In this document: positions 1 to 10,796 of the stretch, piece after piece
Position numbering within the stretch: the stretch's first letter is position 1
How the letters are laid out: each line of letters begins with the position of its first letter
Origin: Spirabiliibacterium mucosae
GTDB lineage: Bacteria > Pseudomonadota > Gammaproteobacteria > Enterobacterales > Pasteurellaceae
Length of the DNA stretch: 64,000 nucleotides
Direction of reading: 5' to 3'
Assembly (NCBI RefSeq): GCF_014884965.1
Contig: NZ_JABTBO010000008.1
Span: 1 to 64,000 of the forward strand
Notes under the pieces: generated by a model
Told to the model about the DNA's origin: nothing
Databases searched by the model: none
The model's input: only the letters and a program-made list of their open reading frames with translations
Program-made: the position numbers and the translations under genes

Positions 1-556
1 TTTGCTCGCCCAAAGAAATCGGGGAAAGAAACGGCGTTGCCATTTTTAAGGAAATCTCGCTTGTTGGGAATTTCTACGTCGCATTTAATGCAGGCGCTTA
101 AATGCTTCCTTGAAATTTACCCAACCGCTCCATTTCCGCGCGAAAAATGGCGGACCGAACTACGACATTCAGTGTTTTGTAGATCAAAAGTGCGGTTTCA
201 AAGTCAGTTTAAAAGTGCGGTGACCGCACTTTGCATTTCAAAATTAAAAATTTCGCTATACGATCGCCCCCGGAATAAGATGCTGAGCGTGTGCCTAAAG
301 TGCTAGGCGAGGGAGGGTTTGATCCCGAGCGAGTCTTAGTAATTTGGCGCTAAGCGAATATCTTATGGACAGGGGCAAAATGTCGTTTCTTTGCTTCCTT
401 TCTTTGGACAAGCAAAGAAAGGAAGTCACCAACGGCGAAACCGTAGCGCCATGACGGAGTCATGAAAGAGAACAGGGAGAAAACGATAGAGATAACGAAG
501 TTATGAACAAGCGCGCGCCGAGCGCCTGCACAAAACAACGAAAACCCAAAGTGCGG
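1..556. other. Gene-free stretch at window start
   Basis: I see no convincing gene here. It contains three uptake-signal 9-mers near 187, 212 and 549, plus a head-to-head pair at 212-232 (AAAGTGCGGT-G-ACCGCACTTT), and a perfect hairpin at 394-425. The open frames in it have no ribosome binding site and low-complexity, shadow-like translations. The sequence style (purine-rich blocks around 'caaagaaa') resembles dispersed repeats that I recall from Haemophilus and Aggregatibacter genomes, but other copies lie outside the window, so that is inference. Confidence 0.45.
394..425. repeat. Perfect 13-bp inverted repeat
   Basis: CTTCCTTTCTTTG at 394-406 and its exact reverse complement at 413-425 enclose a 6-base loop. 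It lies downstream of rnhB but has no T-run on either side, so it is not a standard intrinsic terminator. It is more likely part of a dispersed repeat. Confidence 0.6.
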
Positions 557-1156
557 TTAAACATCCTTAAGGGCGCGGCGGACGGGGGCGAAAGAGCGAC
601 GATGATCGGGCAACGGGCCTAGCTCGCGTAATTTCGCCAAATGCAACGCCGTCGGATACCCCTTATGCTGCGCAAAACCATAGTCAGGATACCGCGCATC
701 CAATGCCAGCATCTCCGCATCGCGCGCCACCTTGGCCAAAATTGACGCCGCGGAAATCTCTGCGACCAAACTATCCCCCTTCACCACCGCCTGCGCAGGT
801 TGCGCCAAATCTGGCGGCACGCGGTTGCCGTCAACCAACACAAAGTGCGGTTGCACAGGCAAATTCGCCACCGCACGCTGCATGGCCAGCAAGCTGGCGT
901 GGAGAATATTCAACTCATCAATCTCCCACGCCTCGGCGCGACCATAGGCATAGGCCAGCGCATTGGCTTTGATCGCCTCGGCTAGCATTTGTCGCTTTTT
1001 CACGCTGAGTTTTTTCGAATCCATTAGGCCTGCAATCGGGCGGGCGGGGTCTAAAATCACCGCGGCGGTGACCACCGCACCCACCAGCGGGCCGCGGCCG
1101 ACTTCATCCACGCCGGCGATGAGGCCCACATTGTGCGGATAGTCAAACTTCACCAT
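557..1156 (-). CDS. rnhB: Ribonuclease HII
   Basis: Cytoplasmic endonuclease that cuts the RNA strand of RNA-DNA hybrids and removes single ribonucleotides from DNA. At 199 residues it has normal length. The four acidic catalytic residues are visible: D17 and E18 in GVDEVGRG, D109 in VDGN and D128 in KGDS; the downstream blocks [12 protein letters not shown] and [14 protein letters not shown] are also intact. The start is preceded by GGAGGTG seven bases upstream and overlaps the end of lpxB by 14 bases, so the two are translationally coupled. This is the last gene of an arcB-lpxB-rnhB run, with no clear terminator after it. Confidence 0.96.
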   Translation of the reverse strand: MVKFDYPHNVGLIAGVDEVGRGPLVGAVVTAAVILDPARPIAGLMDSKKLSVKKRQMLAEAIKANALAYAYGRAEAWEIDELNILHASLLAMQRAVANLPVQPHFVLVDGNRVPPDLAQPAQAVVKGDSLVAEISAASILAKVARDAEMLALDARYPDYGFAQHKGYPTALHLAKLRELGPLPDHRRSFAPVRRALKDV

Positions 1157-2297
1157 TGAGCACCTCCACCACCGCTTGCGCGGCTTGCTCGTCGGCGTTG
1201 CAGCGGATGTGTTGATGCAGCTGCTTGAACCGCACTTTGAGTTGTTGCGCCTTATCAGGATTGCTTAAAATAGCGCCAATTTCCTCACAAATGCGCTCCG
1301 GCGTGCAGTCATGCTGGATAAGCTCGGGCACCAGTGGTGCATCGGCCAGCAAATTCGGCAGCGAGATATACGGCGTTTTCACCAAGCGTTTGGCGAGGAA
1401 GTAAGTCAGCGGCTTCATTTTGTAGCACACCACCATCGGCGAGCCGCACAGCATGCACTCCAGCGCCGCGGTGCCCGAGGCCAGCATGGTCGCACTCGCC
1501 AGCTGCATCGCCTCGCGCGCGTGGCCGTTTAGCAACGTGAGCGCGAGATCGGGCGCAAGTTGTTGTTTCATCGCCTCAAATTGGGCGCGGCGTTTGGCGT
1601 TAACAAAAGGCACCAAAAACGTCACATCAGGAAAGCGCGCTTTAAGCTGTTGCGCGGCGTGCAAAAAGGTCGGGGTGAGAAACGCCACCTCTGCCCCGCG
1701 GCTGCCTGGCAACATCGCGACATAGCGCTTATCTGGCGCGAGATCAAGGGTTTGCGCCACTAAAGTGCGGTCAACTTCCAGCGGGATGGCATCGGCCATG
1801 GTGTGGCCCACAAAGCGGCACGGCACGTTGAAGCGGTCGTAAAAGGCCTTTTCAAACGGCAAAAAGGCCAGCACAAGGTGGGTGGCTTTGGCGATGGTGT
1901 GAATGCGATTTTGCCGCCACGCCCATACCGACGGGCTGACATAATGAATCGTTTTGATGCCGTTGTCTTTAAGCACGCGCTCGACCGTGAGGTTGAAATC
2001 GGGCGCGTCGATGCCGATGAAAATATCCGGCCGTTGCGCCAATAAATAGGCAATCAGCGCTTTGCGCCTTTTGAGCAGGCGCGGCAGGTGCTTGACCACC
2101 TCCGCCAGCCCCATCACGGCCAGTTCTTCCATATCAAACAGGCTTTCCATGCCGGCTTGCTGCATTTTCGGCCCGGCAACGCCGATAAAGCGCGCGTTGG
2201 GGTAATGCGCTTTGAGCGCGTCAATCAAGCCCGCGCCTAAAATATCACCTGAGACTTCCCCTGCCACAATGGCGATGCACGGCTGCTGTGTTGTCAT
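1143..2297 (-). CDS. lpxB: Lipid-A-disaccharide synthase
   Basis: Peripheral membrane glycosyltransferase (GT19) that condenses UDP-2,3-diacylglucosamine with lipid X to give the lipid A disaccharide. Family blocks [10 protein letters not shown] at the N-terminus, [11 protein letters not shown] and LPGSRGAEV are present. The longest frame opens 10 codons upstream, but the ATG at 2297 is preferred: it overlaps the arcB stop as ATGA and has AAGGAA just upstream, giving 384 residues. The gene normally follows lpxA; here lpxA is more than 21 kb away and arcB takes the upstream position. Confidence 0.95.
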   Translation of the reverse strand: MTTQQPCIAIVAGEVSGDILGAGLIDALKAHYPNARFIGVAGPKMQQAGMESLFDMEELAVMGLAEVVKHLPRLLKRRKALIAYLLAQRPDIFIGIDAPDFNLTVERVLKDNGIKTIHYVSPSVWAWRQNRIHTIAKATHLVLAFLPFEKAFYDRFNVPCRFVGHTMADAIPLEVDRTLVAQTLDLAPDKRYVAMLPGSRGAEVAFLTPTFLHAAQQLKARFPDVTFLVPFVNAKRRAQFEAMKQQLAPDLALTLLNGHAREAMQLASATMLASGTAALECMLCGSPMVVCYKMKPLTYFLAKRLVKTPYISLPNLLADAPLVPELIQHDCTPERICEEIGAILSNPDKAQQLKVRFKQLHQHIRCNADEQAAQAVVEVLNGEV

Positions 2298-4573
2298 AGT
2301 GTTCCTTGTGCTTGTTGGTCTATCCATTGGCGCAGGCGGTCAAACTCCGCGCGCCAAGCTTGCATTTGCGCCACCCACTGGGCGATGTGCTCGCGCCAGC
2401 CCTCGCGTTCAGTGTGCTGGGCCAGCTCAGCCACATCGCGCAGCGTGGCCAGCCCAATCGAGGCGGCCGCGCCTTTGATTTTGTGCGCGCACTCGCCGAC
2501 CGCACTTGCGTTTTCTCCTGTGGTGAGGAAGCGCTGATAGGCGGTGTTGAGCTCGCCAATGTAGCTTGGCATGCTGCGCTCAAACAGAGCTAAACTTTCG
2601 AGCACTTGCGCTTTGCCGAGCAGCTCGAGCAATTGCGTGAGCAGCGGTTGGTCAAACTCACTTGTAGTGCTTTCGCTTAGCGCCGCGCTGGTGCTTGGCT
2701 CAATGCCGTCAAACAGCGCGTGCAGCGTGGCGTTGAGGGCATCAAGTGACAGCGGCTTGGCGAGCGCGTCGTCCATGCCGTGCTCGAGATAATAGGTTTT
2801 ATCCCGCATCACATTGGCGGTGAGCGCCACCAGCGGCGGGAGGTAGTCAATTTCATCGTTTTCATAGCGTGCGCGCAGGGTTTGGGCGATGTCAAACCCG
2901 CTCATATCCGGCAGCTGAATGTCGAGTAGCAGCAAGTCGTAACTGTTTTGCTCAAATTTGGCCAACGCCTCGGCGCCGTTCATCGCCACATCCACACGGT
3001 AGCCCATTTTCTCCAAAATGGATTTGGCGACGATAATGTTGACTTCAATATCTTCCACCAGCAAAATGTGCAGCGCTTCAATGTTAGGCGGCAGCGCAGC
3101 ATCTGTTTCTGGTGCAAGGCTTGGCGCGAGGATATCGAGGGTGAAGGTGGTGCCCGCCCCTAGCGTGCTTTGCACCGTTAAATCGCCGTGCATCAGCTGC
3201 GCGAGGGTTTTCGCCACATTTAGCCCAATGCCCGAGCCGAGCGCGCGCATATTGGCATCACCGCGCACTTGGTAATACATCCCAAAAATTTTGTCCAGTT
3301 CATCTTCAGCAATCCCGATGCCGCTGTCGCTGATGGCAAAGGTCAAGCGATTAGGCTGTTGGCTGGAGACCGCCAGTTTCACCCAGCCTTTTTGGGTGAA
3401 TTTCACGGCGTTGTTGATCACGTTCCACAAAATTTGATTGAGCCGAATGGCGTCCACCTCAATCCAGTCTGGCAAATTGGGTGAGAGTTCGAGCTTGAAT
3501 TGCAGCTGCTTTTGCGCCGCCATCACTGAGGCGATATTGTTGATGTCGTTTAATAATTGATTGAAATCGCAACGCTTTTCAGACAGCTCAATGCGTTGGG
3601 TTTCGATTTTTTCCAAATCCACTAAATCGTTGAAAATATGCCCAAGGGAGACGGCGCTGACTTTGATCGTCTGTAAATAATCGCGCTGCTGCTCGGTCAA
3701 ATGGCCGTCAAGCAAAATGCGGCTTAGGCCGATGATGCCGTTGAGCGGGGTTTTCAGCTCGTGGCTGATGGTGGTCATCATCTGGGTTTTATCGCGGCTA
3801 TTTTTCTCCACCATCGCTTGGTAATTGCGCCGCTCGGTGATATCACGCCCAAAGCCAATCACCAAGCACTGCTCGCTGGCTTTGTCAAAATAGGGCACTT
3901 TGACGATTTCAAAGCACGCTTGCTGGCCGTTAGGGTACGTCAAATGCTGCTCGTAGCTGAGCTTGCGCCGCGTTTGGCGCACCAAAATGTCGCTGGCTTG
4001 GGCTTGTGAGGCATTTTCATCACTGAAAATATCCATCGGCGTGAGATTTTTCAGCTCCGCCTCGCTTTTGCCGGTGAGGCGCTCCACCGCCTTGTTGGCG
4101 CCACGGTAGCGGTGGTCTTCCCCGCGGTAGAAGACCAAATCCGGCGAGGCATCAAAAAACGAGCGCAGCAATTGCGCGTTGCGCTCAAGCTCCAGTTGCA
4201 CCCGCTCGCGCTCTTTCACCTCGGCGCTGAGTTGGCGGTTTTTGTCGTTGAGTTCGCGGTTGAGCTGGTTGTCGTGGGCGCGCAAGGTTTGCAGCTGCAC
4301 CAGCGTTTTTTCACTGCGTTGGCGCGCTAGTTCAAGGCGCTCGATAATCACCGAGAAAAAATAGATCGCAAAAGGCGCGGAGCACAGCCCAAACACCACT
4401 GAGCGGATAATGTCTTGCCAGTAGAGGTTGCCGGTAAAAATCAGCGTGGTGATGGCTTGAATAATCAGCGCGTAGCCGGCCAGGAAGATGAGCCCGAGCA
4501 GCGAAAAGCGGATTTTGCCGATGCGGATGACCCAGTCGATGTAGCGTTGCAAATAGGTTTTGACGTTTTTCAT
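2294..4573 (-). CDS. arcB: Aerobic respiration control sensor kinase ArcB
   Basis: Inner-membrane hybrid histidine kinase that reads quinone redox state and phosphorylates ArcA. Order seen in 759 residues: two membrane helices (about 22-45 and 57-77), a linker coiled coil (about 80-135), a PAS domain (about 135-248), a kinase domain with H271 in SHELKTP and the ATP-binding boxes, a receiver with D551 in [10 protein letters not shown], and an HPt domain with H697 in [11 protein letters not shown]. The PAS domain is present, whereas H. influenzae ArcB is reported to lack it. Aligned without gaps to my recollection of E. coli ArcB, the counterpart of C241 is present (C220) but that of C180 is alanine (A159); an extra cysteine lies at 236. 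It overlaps lpxB by four bases. Confidence 0.95.
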   Translation of the reverse strand: MKNVKTYLQRYIDWVIRIGKIRFSLLGLIFLAGYALIIQAITTLIFTGNLYWQDIIRSVVFGLCSAPFAIYFFSVIIERLELARQRSEKTLVQLQTLRAHDNQLNRELNDKNRQLSAEVKERERVQLELERNAQLLRSFFDASPDLVFYRGEDHRYRGANKAVERLTGKSEAELKNLTPMDIFSDENASQAQASDILVRQTRRKLSYEQHLTYPNGQQACFEIVKVPYFDKASEQCLVIGFGRDITERRNYQAMVEKNSRDKTQMMTTISHELKTPLNGIIGLSRILLDGHLTEQQRDYLQTIKVSAVSLGHIFNDLVDLEKIETQRIELSEKRCDFNQLLNDINNIASVMAAQKQLQFKLELSPNLPDWIEVDAIRLNQILWNVINNAVKFTQKGWVKLAVSSQQPNRLTFAISDSGIGIAEDELDKIFGMYYQVRGDANMRALGSGIGLNVAKTLAQLMHGDLTVQSTLGAGTTFTLDILAPSLAPETDAALPPNIEALHILLVEDIEVNIIVAKSILEKMGYRVDVAMNGAEALAKFEQNSYDLLLLDIQLPDMSGFDIAQTLRARYENDEIDYLPPLVALTANVMRDKTYYLEHGMDDALAKPLSLDALNATLHALFDGIEPSTSAALSESTTSEFDQPLLTQLLELLGKAQVLESLALFERSMPSYIGELNTAYQRFLTTGENASAVGECAHKIKGAAASIGLATLRDVAELAQHTEREGWREHIAQWVAQMQAWRAEFDRLRQWIDQQAQGTL

Positions 4574-4628
4574 GGGGCTTGTTGGTGATTGCAGTTACCC
4601 CGATTGTAGGCAAAGGCACGCCATAAAG

Positions 4629-4658
4629 CAACCGCACTTTGAGCGCAAAGTGCGGTTG
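4629..4658 (-). terminator. Paired uptake-signal hairpin after purC
   Basis: CAACCGCACTTT at 4629-4640 pairs over 12 bp with AAAGTGCGGTTG at 4647-4658. It stands six bases after the purC stop. Each arm contains one uptake signal, a common Pasteurellaceae terminator design. There is no T-run beyond the stem, so efficiency is uncertain. Confidence 0.55.
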
Positions 4659-4664
4659 TGGTGA

Positions 4665-5522
4665 TTACGCGGTGAGGATGTTGAGCGCCTCGCGGTATTT
4701 TGCGACTGTTTTTTCAATCACATCGGCGGGCACTTTTGGCGCCGGTGGGCGTTTGTTCCAGCCACTTTGCTCAAGCCAGTCGCGTACAAATTGTTTGTCG
4801 AACGACGGCGGATTGGTGCCCTCTTGGTAATTTTCCACTGCCCAAAAACGGCTAGAATCCGGTGTGAGCACCTCGTCCATCAGCGTTAATGTGCCGTTTT
4901 CATCGAGACCAAATTCAAATTTGGTATCACAAATAATGATGCCTTTGCTCAGTGCGTATTCCGCCGCGGCGGTGTAAAGCGCGATGGCCTTTTCCCGCAC
5001 TTGGGCGGCCAGTTCTTTGCCAATGAGCTGCTCGCATTGTTCAAAGGTGATGTTTTCATCGTGGTCACCCACCGCCGCTTTGCTTGATGGGGTAAAGATT
5101 GGCTGTGGCAATTTGCTCGCCTCCACTAGGCCTTCAGGCAGTTTGATGCCGCAAATTTCACCGGTTTTGCGGTAGTCTTTCAAGCCGCTGCCAGTGAGAT
5201 AGCCACGCACAATAGATTCAATTTTAATCGGCGTTAAGCGCTTGCACACCACCGCGCGGTGTTGCAACTGCTCGGCTTGTGCTTTGGGCAAAACGTCAAA
5301 CACGCTGTCGCCGGTGAAGTGGTTTGGCATGATGTGGGCGAGTTTATTAAACCAAAAGTTGGAAATTTGGGTGAGAATTTCGCCTTTTTGCGGGATCGGG
5401 TCGTCTAAAATCACATCAAAGGCGCTGAGGCGGTCGCTGGCCACCATCAGCATACGTTTGTCGTCGATTGCGTAAAGATCCCGCACTTTGCCAGAATAAA
5501 TTTTGTCTAAGCTGATGTCCAT
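4665..5522 (-). CDS. purC: SAICAR synthetase
   Basis: Phosphoribosylaminoimidazole-succinocarboxamide synthase; uses ATP to join CAIR and aspartate in de novo purine synthesis. The family blocks SGKVRDLY near the N-terminus, [21 protein letters not shown] and DTKFEFG are intact. At 285 residues it belongs to the longer form of the family (about 290-300 residues, as in yeast) rather than the about 237-residue form of E. coli. It lies between terminator-like hairpins and is metabolically unrelated to its neighbours, so it is probably a separate transcription unit. A weak AGAG ribosome site precedes the ATG. Confidence 0.95.
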   Translation of the reverse strand: MDISLDKIYSGKVRDLYAIDDKRMLMVASDRLSAFDVILDDPIPQKGEILTQISNFWFNKLAHIMPNHFTGDSVFDVLPKAQAEQLQHRAVVCKRLTPIKIESIVRGYLTGSGLKDYRKTGEICGIKLPEGLVEASKLPQPIFTPSSKAAVGDHDENITFEQCEQLIGKELAAQVREKAIALYTAAAEYALSKGIIICDTKFEFGLDENGTLTLMDEVLTPDSSRFWAVENYQEGTNPPSFDKQFVRDWLEQSGWNKRPPAPKVPADVIEKTVAKYREALNILTA

Positions 5523-5543
5523 TTGCTGTACTCTTTTTTGCCA

Positions 5544-5573
5544 ATAAAAAAGCCATATTCGAAAATATGGCTT
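5544..5573 (-). terminator. Intrinsic terminator after lpxC
   Basis: A perfect 10-bp stem (5550-5559 with 5564-5573) closed by a 4-base loop is followed on the minus strand by a run of six T. It begins seven bases after the lpxC stop and closes the dcw-lpxC transcript. Confidence 0.85.
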
Positions 5574-5579
5574 GTTTGA

Positions 5580-6497
5580 TTAAATCATAATTTGTGCTGG
5601 TGCAACATAACCTTGTGGGATGCGAGTTTTTTCATCGAAGGTGATGTACTCCCACGCCTCACTGTCGGCGAGCAAGGCACGCAACAGTTTGTTATTGAGC
5701 CCATGACCAGATTTGAACGCGCTGTATTCGCCGATAATGTTGTGGCTGGCCATGTAAAGGTCGCCCACCGCGTCAAGCAATTTGTGGCGCACCAGTTCGT
5801 CTTCAAAGCGCAAGCCATCTTCATTTAAAATGCGGTAGTCGTCAAGCACAATGGCATTGTCTAAGCTGCCGCCAAGGGCGAGGCCTTGGGCTTGCAAGTA
5901 TTCAATGTCTTTCATAAAGCCAAAAGTGCGGGCACGGCTAATTTGCTGGATAAACGCTTGGCTTGAAAATTCCAGCTCATAGTGCGTGACATTTTCCGCA
6001 ATGGCTGGGTGTTTGAAATCAATAGTGAAATTGAGCTTAAAGCCGCTGTATGGCTTGAGCTCCGCCCATTTATCGCCGTCTTCAACGCGCACGCGTTTTT
6101 TCACGCGCAAGAAGCGTTTGGCGGCATTTTGCTCTTCAATCCCCGCGTCCAACAATAAGTAGATAAACGGTGCGGCACTGCCGTCCATGATAGGGATTTC
6201 AGGCGCGTCCACTTCCACGATAATGTTGTCGATGCCAAGGGCGGCAAGGGCGGCATTGATGTGCTCAACGGTTGACACACGCACGCCGTCGTCATTGACT
6301 AAACAGGTGCAAAGCATGGTGTCGCGAATGGCATCAGCATTCGCCACAAAGCTCACTGGCGGGTTGAGATCGGTGCGGCAATAGATCACGCCTGTGTTTT
6401 CTTGCGCAGGGCGCAATGTCAGGGTGACTTTTTTGCCACTGTGCAACCCGATGCCAGTGACTTTAATACTTTGTTTGAGTGTTCGTTGTTTTAACAT
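5580..6497 (-). CDS. lpxC: UDP-3-O-acyl-N-acetylglucosamine deacetylase
   Basis: Zinc-dependent enzyme that carries out the committed step of lipid A synthesis. With the ATG at 6497 the protein is 305 residues, the same as E. coli. H79 in [10 protein letters not shown], and H238 and D242 in HKLLDAVGD, match the zinc and catalytic positions. The longer frame would need a GTG six codons upstream, which I reject because the family begins MxKQRTLK. It is the last gene of the dcw cluster, after ftsZ, and ends at a strong terminator. Confidence 0.96.
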   Translation of the reverse strand: MLKQRTLKQSIKVTGIGLHSGKKVTLTLRPAQENTGVIYCRTDLNPPVSFVANADAIRDTMLCTCLVNDDGVRVSTVEHINAALAALGIDNIIVEVDAPEIPIMDGSAAPFIYLLLDAGIEEQNAAKRFLRVKKRVRVEDGDKWAELKPYSGFKLNFTIDFKHPAIAENVTHYELEFSSQAFIQQISRARTFGFMKDIEYLQAQGLALGGSLDNAIVLDDYRILNEDGLRFEDELVRHKLLDAVGDLYMASHNIIGEYSAFKSGHGLNNKLLRALLADSEAWEYITFDEKTRIPQGYVAPAQIMI

Positions 6498-6529
6498 AAC
6501 CGTTTCACTTAGCACTAAAAGTGCGGTAA

Positions 6530-7693
6530 TTAATCTGCTTGTTTTCTTAAGAAAGACGGCACATCAAAAAGATCTTTTTCTTCTTTTGGTGCAGGGGCTT
6601 CAGCGCCGACCGCACTTTTATTGTTGTAATTTCCGCTCGCGTAACCGTTGTTAGTTGGCGAATTTAAATTGGCGTTGTCAAAGCCTGTGTTTGGCTTAAC
6701 TAGCACCACTTCTTCCGCTTCACGCATGCCACCGATGCCAGTTGCCACGATGGTGACACGGATTTCGTTTTCCATCTCTGGCACCAAGCTTGAACCCACC
6801 ACAATGGTCGCTTCTGGGTCAGCAAAGGCTTTCACGGTATCACCAATAGTGTAGAACTCATCCAAGCTCAAATCAGGGCCAGAGGTAACATTGACCAGCA
6901 CGCCACGCGCACCTGAGAGGTCGATATCTTCCAACAATGGGCTGGCGACCGCTTCTTGCGCGGCTTGGTCTGCACGGCCACTGCCTGCTTCACCTTGGCC
7001 GATACCAGTACCCATCATGGCGTTACCCATTTCTTGCATCACGGTGCGCACGTCTGCAAAGTCAACGTTGATCAAACCCGGTGAGGTGATCAACTCAGAA
7101 ATGCCGCGCACAGCGTTGCGTAAAATTTCATTTGCGGTTGCAAAGGCATTGATTAGGGAGATGTTTTTGCCTAGCACCTTTAATAATTTGTCATTAGGGA
7201 TAACAATCAATGAGTCCACGTGTTGCGACAGCGCTTTAATGCCTTGCTCAGCAAAGCTCATGCGACGTTTGCCTTCAAAACCAAATGGTTTTGTCACCAC
7301 GGCGACTGTCAAAATGCCTAGTTCTTTGGCAATCTGCGCCACCACAGGTGCAGCACCCGTGCCCGTGCCACCGCCCATGCCGGCTGCGATAAACACCATA
7401 TCGGCGCCATCAAGGCAGCTGCGGATGGCTTCTTTGTCGTCTTCTGCCGCTTGGCGGCCAACATTCGGGTTAGCCCCTGCACCTAGACCTTTGGTGGTGG
7501 CGCCACCAATTTGAATGGTTTGTTGCACGAGGCTTTTGCGCAATGCTTGAGCATCCGTGTTGATTGAATAAAATTCCACACCGTGCATATCTTCTTGCAC
7601 CATGTGGTTAACGGCATTACCACCGCCGCCACCAACGCCGACGACTTTAATTACAGCATCGGAAATATCTTCAAACTCGATTGGCTCAAACAT
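6530..7693 (-). CDS. ftsZ: Cell division GTPase FtsZ
   Basis: Tubulin-like GTPase that polymerises into the cytokinetic ring at midcell. Of 387 residues, the GTPase core contains the tubulin signature [10 protein letters not shown] and the T7-loop region NVDFADV needed for hydrolysis of the neighbouring subunit. A variable linker of about 45 residues, rich in N, G and A, leads to the conserved tail [14 protein letters not shown] that binds FtsA and ZipA. The ribosome site AGGGAG precedes the ATG. It stands between ftsA and lpxC as usual. Confidence 0.98.
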   Translation of the reverse strand: MFEPIEFEDISDAVIKVVGVGGGGGNAVNHMVQEDMHGVEFYSINTDAQALRKSLVQQTIQIGGATTKGLGAGANPNVGRQAAEDDKEAIRSCLDGADMVFIAAGMGGGTGTGAAPVVAQIAKELGILTVAVVTKPFGFEGKRRMSFAEQGIKALSQHVDSLIVIPNDKLLKVLGKNISLINAFATANEILRNAVRGISELITSPGLINVDFADVRTVMQEMGNAMMGTGIGQGEAGSGRADQAAQEAVASPLLEDIDLSGARGVLVNVTSGPDLSLDEFYTIGDTVKAFADPEATIVVGSSLVPEMENEIRVTIVATGIGGMREAEEVVLVKPNTGFDNANLNSPTNNGYASGNYNNKSAVGAEAPAPKEEKDLFDVPSFLRKQAD

Positions 7694-7765
7694 AGATTCT
7701 CCCTATTATGTTTGCTTTCTAATTTTTTGCTAATTGTTTCTATTCTAAGCTAAATGCGTCAATTA

Positions 7766-9046
7766 TCAAAACTGATTTTTCACCCAATTGGCCATTTTTT
7801 TCACACTGCCGAGCAAATTAAAGCCATTTCCGCCCTTATCTTGGCGGGTTAAATCATCGGGCGCGTCGTGATTGTGCTGCAACAGCCCCAGCACGGTGGC
7901 GTATTGCGGCTTGTTGACATAGTCTGTTAGACCCGTCAAATTCAGCGGAGTTCCCACCCGCACTTGTGGGCCGAACACATTTTCAGCACACGCGAGAATG
8001 TCGTGAATTTGGGCGCCACCACCGGTGAGCACCACGCCTGCGATCATGTCAGATTTAATGTGCTTGGCATCCAGCTCTTGTTTGAGTTTGGCCAATTCAT
8101 TGTTCACCAAGCCCAAAAGCTCACTGTAGCGGTCTGAAATCACCTCTGATAGCATGCCACGTTTAAGCACGCGCGGTGGGCGGTTGCCAATGCTTGGCAC
8201 TTCAATTTTCTTCTCGCTTTCGCCACGCAATTCTTCGTCTTTGCCTAAATTGATCGCGCTGCCAAAGGCGACTTTGATTTTTTCTGCCTCAATGCGTGAG
8301 GTGCTGAACACATACGCGATGTCGTCGGTCACACGGTTGCCCGCGTAAGGAATCACCTTGCTAAAGCGCAGCGCACCGTTGGTGTAGCCGATGATGTCAA
8401 TCGTGCCACCACCGATGTCAATCAAGCATACGCCAAGCTCTTTTTCGTCTTCAGTCAGCACAGAATAGCTTGAGGCCAGGCCTGAGAACACCACTTCATC
8501 CACTTTGAGGTTGGCGCGCTCCACGGCCTTTTTCAAATTGTTCAGCAGGTTTTGATTAGCCGCAATCAAGTGCGCTTGCGCTTGCAGCCGCACGCCTTGC
8601 AGCCCGAGCGGATTTTTAATATTCGGCTGATTGTCAACGGAGAACTCTTGTTCAATCACGTGCAAAATGCTCAAGCCCTCGCCGATTTTAACCGATTGCG
8701 CAATGGTCATGGCATCATCAATTTCATCTTGGGTGACCTCACCGTTGCCGATCGGCACCCAGCCACTTTCGTTAAGGCTGCAGATGTGATCGCCGGTGAT
8801 GGCGAGCGATACGCTAACAATTTGGCAATCGGCAATGGATTCCGCACCTTCAATTGCGCGTTGAATGGAGTTGACCACCGCGTCAAGGTCAGTGATGCTG
8901 CCGCGGTCAATCCCTTTTGACGGGCTGCTGCCCACGCCAAGCACGTTAACTACGCCATCGGGCAGCACTTCACCTACAACGGCAACGACTTTGGACGTGC
9001 CGACTTCCAAACCCACTTTTATTTTTGAATCAACGATTTTTGCCAT
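7766..9046 (-). CDS. ftsA: Cell division protein FtsA
   Basis: Actin-like ATPase that tethers FtsZ filaments to the inner membrane and recruits later division proteins. The core has the phosphate-binding loop [14 protein letters not shown] near the N-terminus and [11 protein letters not shown] in the middle; the C-terminal tail [11 protein letters not shown] forms the amphipathic membrane-targeting helix. I start at the ATG at 9046 (426 residues), preceded by AAGAAG at good spacing; the GTG three codons upstream is less likely. Confidence 0.96.
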   Translation of the reverse strand: MAKIVDSKIKVGLEVGTSKVVAVVGEVLPDGVVNVLGVGSSPSKGIDRGSITDLDAVVNSIQRAIEGAESIADCQIVSVSLAITGDHICSLNESGWVPIGNGEVTQDEIDDAMTIAQSVKIGEGLSILHVIEQEFSVDNQPNIKNPLGLQGVRLQAQAHLIAANQNLLNNLKKAVERANLKVDEVVFSGLASSYSVLTEDEKELGVCLIDIGGGTIDIIGYTNGALRFSKVIPYAGNRVTDDIAYVFSTSRIEAEKIKVAFGSAINLGKDEELRGESEKKIEVPSIGNRPPRVLKRGMLSEVISDRYSELLGLVNNELAKLKQELDAKHIKSDMIAGVVLTGGGAQIHDILACAENVFGPQVRVGTPLNLTGLTDYVNKPQYATVLGLLQHNHDAPDDLTRQDKGGNGFNLLGSVKKMANWVKNQF

Positions 9047-9068
9047 AATTGTCACTTCTTGCCCATGG

Positions 9069-9859
9069 TTATTCGGTTAGCTGCTCAGGTGCGCTGATCG
9101 GGCGAAAGCCCACGGCCGCACCGCTTGCATAGCGTAAATCAATATAATCAATCGCCTGATTTTCAGGCACCTCAATTTGCGGGAAAATTGTCGCTAAGCG
9201 GTCAATTTTCTGCTTCCACTCACCGCGCCCAAGTTTCAAACTCACGCCAGAATCGAGCGTGACCTGCCAGGCGCCGCGGTCGTCAATCTCTAATGACTGC
9301 AAGGTCATATTTTTCGCTTTCAACGCCTGGCTGATTTGATGCCAAGCGCTGAGCACATCGCGGCTTTGGAAATCATTGCCGCGCAAAATCGGCAGCACCA
9401 AATTTTGGCGCTTTTCTTGCGGCAGGCTGAATATCGCGCCATCGGCGGCCAGCAACTGGTTGTCGTTCCAATAGGCCACAGGGATATATTCGGCCACCGC
9501 AATGCTTAATTTATTCGGCCAAATTTTGCGCACCAGCGCGCCACGCACCCACGGCATCAGCTCAATTTGTTGTTTAATTTTGCTGACATCCTGAGAAAAA
9601 TAGCCCTTCAGTTCGCCAAATTGGGTCAAACTGCTGCGAATATCCTCAAACGTGGTGTATTTCGGCTGGCCGATCAGGCCAAACGCGCTAATGGGTTTGT
9701 CATCCAGTTTTTCCAAAAACTCATCCCAATGGGCGTAGGCGAAATATGCAAGCACTATACATAGTACCACAAATAGCGATTTAAGCGGAAAAAACTTAAA
9801 GCCGCTCTCGCCTACACTCACCTTGGCTTTTTCGGTTTTGGACGCGGTTTAACAGCCAT
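9069..9859 (-). CDS. ftsQ: Cell division protein FtsQ, apparent -1 frameshift near start
   Basis: Bitopic inner-membrane division protein that links FtsA and FtsZ to FtsL, FtsB and FtsI; it has a membrane helix, a POTRA domain and a periplasmic beta domain. The main frame opens only at a GTG at 9821. An ATG at 9859, one base after the ddlB stop, encodes a basic start [11 protein letters not shown] in another frame and meets TGA at 9818-9820. Adding one A to the A5 run (T5 at 9828-9832 on the plus strand) joins the two frames into a normal FtsQ of 263 residues with a basic cytoplasmic tail. The TGA overlaps the GTG as GTGA, so reinitiation is also possible. Confidence 0.85.
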
Positions 9860-9860
9860 A

Positions 9861-10784
9861 TTATTCGCTCAGTTGTAAAATTTTCACCACCAGTTGGCTA
9901 AAGCTCAAACCGTGTACTTTAGCCGACATCGGGAACAGGCTGTGGCTGGTCATGCCTGGGTTGGTATTCACCTCCACCAAGCGAAACGCGCCGTTGCCAT
10001 CTTCCATCACGTCAATTCGGCTCCAGCCACGGCAGCCCACGCTGTCGTAGGCTCTTTTCACCAATGCGCGCAACTCCTGCTCACGCGCCTCACTCAGGCC
10101 TGCTGGGCAAAAATATTGTGTAGCATCAGAGAGATACTTCGCCTCGTAGTCATAAAATTCGCCTTGGGGCACAATTTTCACCGCCGGCAGCACCTCGCCG
10201 CCAAGCACAGGCACGGAATACTCCGCACCTGCCAGCCACTCTTCGATAAGTGCGGTTTGGTCAAATTCGAGTGCGTAGTCAACCGCACTTTTGAGTTGCT
10301 CGGCGCTGTCAACTTTGGTCAGCCCCACGCTTGAGCCTTCAAGGGAGGGTTTAACCATCAGCGGCAAGCCCAAACGCGCGACCACGGCATCAACATCCAA
10401 CGCGTTGGCCGTTTCGCGGGTGACCACTTCCATCTCGGCAATCGGCAGGCCTAAGCCTTTCCATAACAATTTGGTGCGTAATTTGTCCATGGTTAACGAC
10501 GAGGCGAGCACGCCACAGCCGGTGTACGGCACGCCGATGCACTCCAGCAAGCCTTGCACAGTGCCGTCTTCACCACCGCGGCCATGCAAAATGTTGAACA
10601 CGCGATCAAAGCCGTCTTGTTTTAAATTGGCCAGCGCGTAGTCTTGTGGGTCCACGCCGTGGGCATCAAACCCCGCCTCACGCAGAGCCTCGATAATCGC
10701 ACTGCCCGAGGCCAGTGACACTTTGCGTTCTTCTGAGCTGCCGCCATAAAGCACGGCGATTTTTTGTTGTTGTAAGGTTTTCAT
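9861..10784 (-). CDS. ddlB: D-alanine--D-alanine ligase
   Basis: ATP-grasp ligase making the D-Ala-D-Ala dipeptide of peptidoglycan. Seen: [15 protein letters not shown] at the N-terminus, [10 protein letters not shown], the ATP-binding [12 protein letters not shown], the omega-loop YDYEAKY with the tyrosine typical of D-Ala-D-Ala specificity, and the metal-binding [12 protein letters not shown]. The ATG at 10784 is preferred to the GTG one codon earlier on spacing from AAGAG. It lies 12 bases after murC and one base before the probable ftsQ start. Confidence 0.95.
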   Translation of the reverse strand: MKTLQQQKIAVLYGGSSEERKVSLASGSAIIEALREAGFDAHGVDPQDYALANLKQDGFDRVFNILHGRGGEDGTVQGLLECIGVPYTGCGVLASSLTMDKLRTKLLWKGLGLPIAEMEVVTRETANALDVDAVVARLGLPLMVKPSLEGSSVGLTKVDSAEQLKSAVDYALEFDQTALIEEWLAGAEYSVPVLGGEVLPAVKIVPQGEFYDYEAKYLSDATQYFCPAGLSEAREQELRALVKRAYDSVGCRGWSRIDVMEDGNGAFRLVEVNTNPGMTSHSLFPMSAKVHGLSFSQLVVKILQLSE

Positions 10785-10796
10785 CACACTGCTCTT

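Noticed and set aside
350-538. 62-codon minus-strand frame near the window start
   Set aside because: No ribosome site, and it lies across the 13-bp inverted repeat; likely a by-product of repeat sequence.
6891-7514. 207-codon plus-strand frame inside ftsZ
   Set aside because: Antisense to a fully conserved essential gene; composition is a mirror of ftsZ codon use.
9818-9859. Regulatory leader peptide upstream of ftsQ
   Set aside because: The 13-codon product is exactly the expected FtsQ N-terminus, so a missing base is simpler than a leader.
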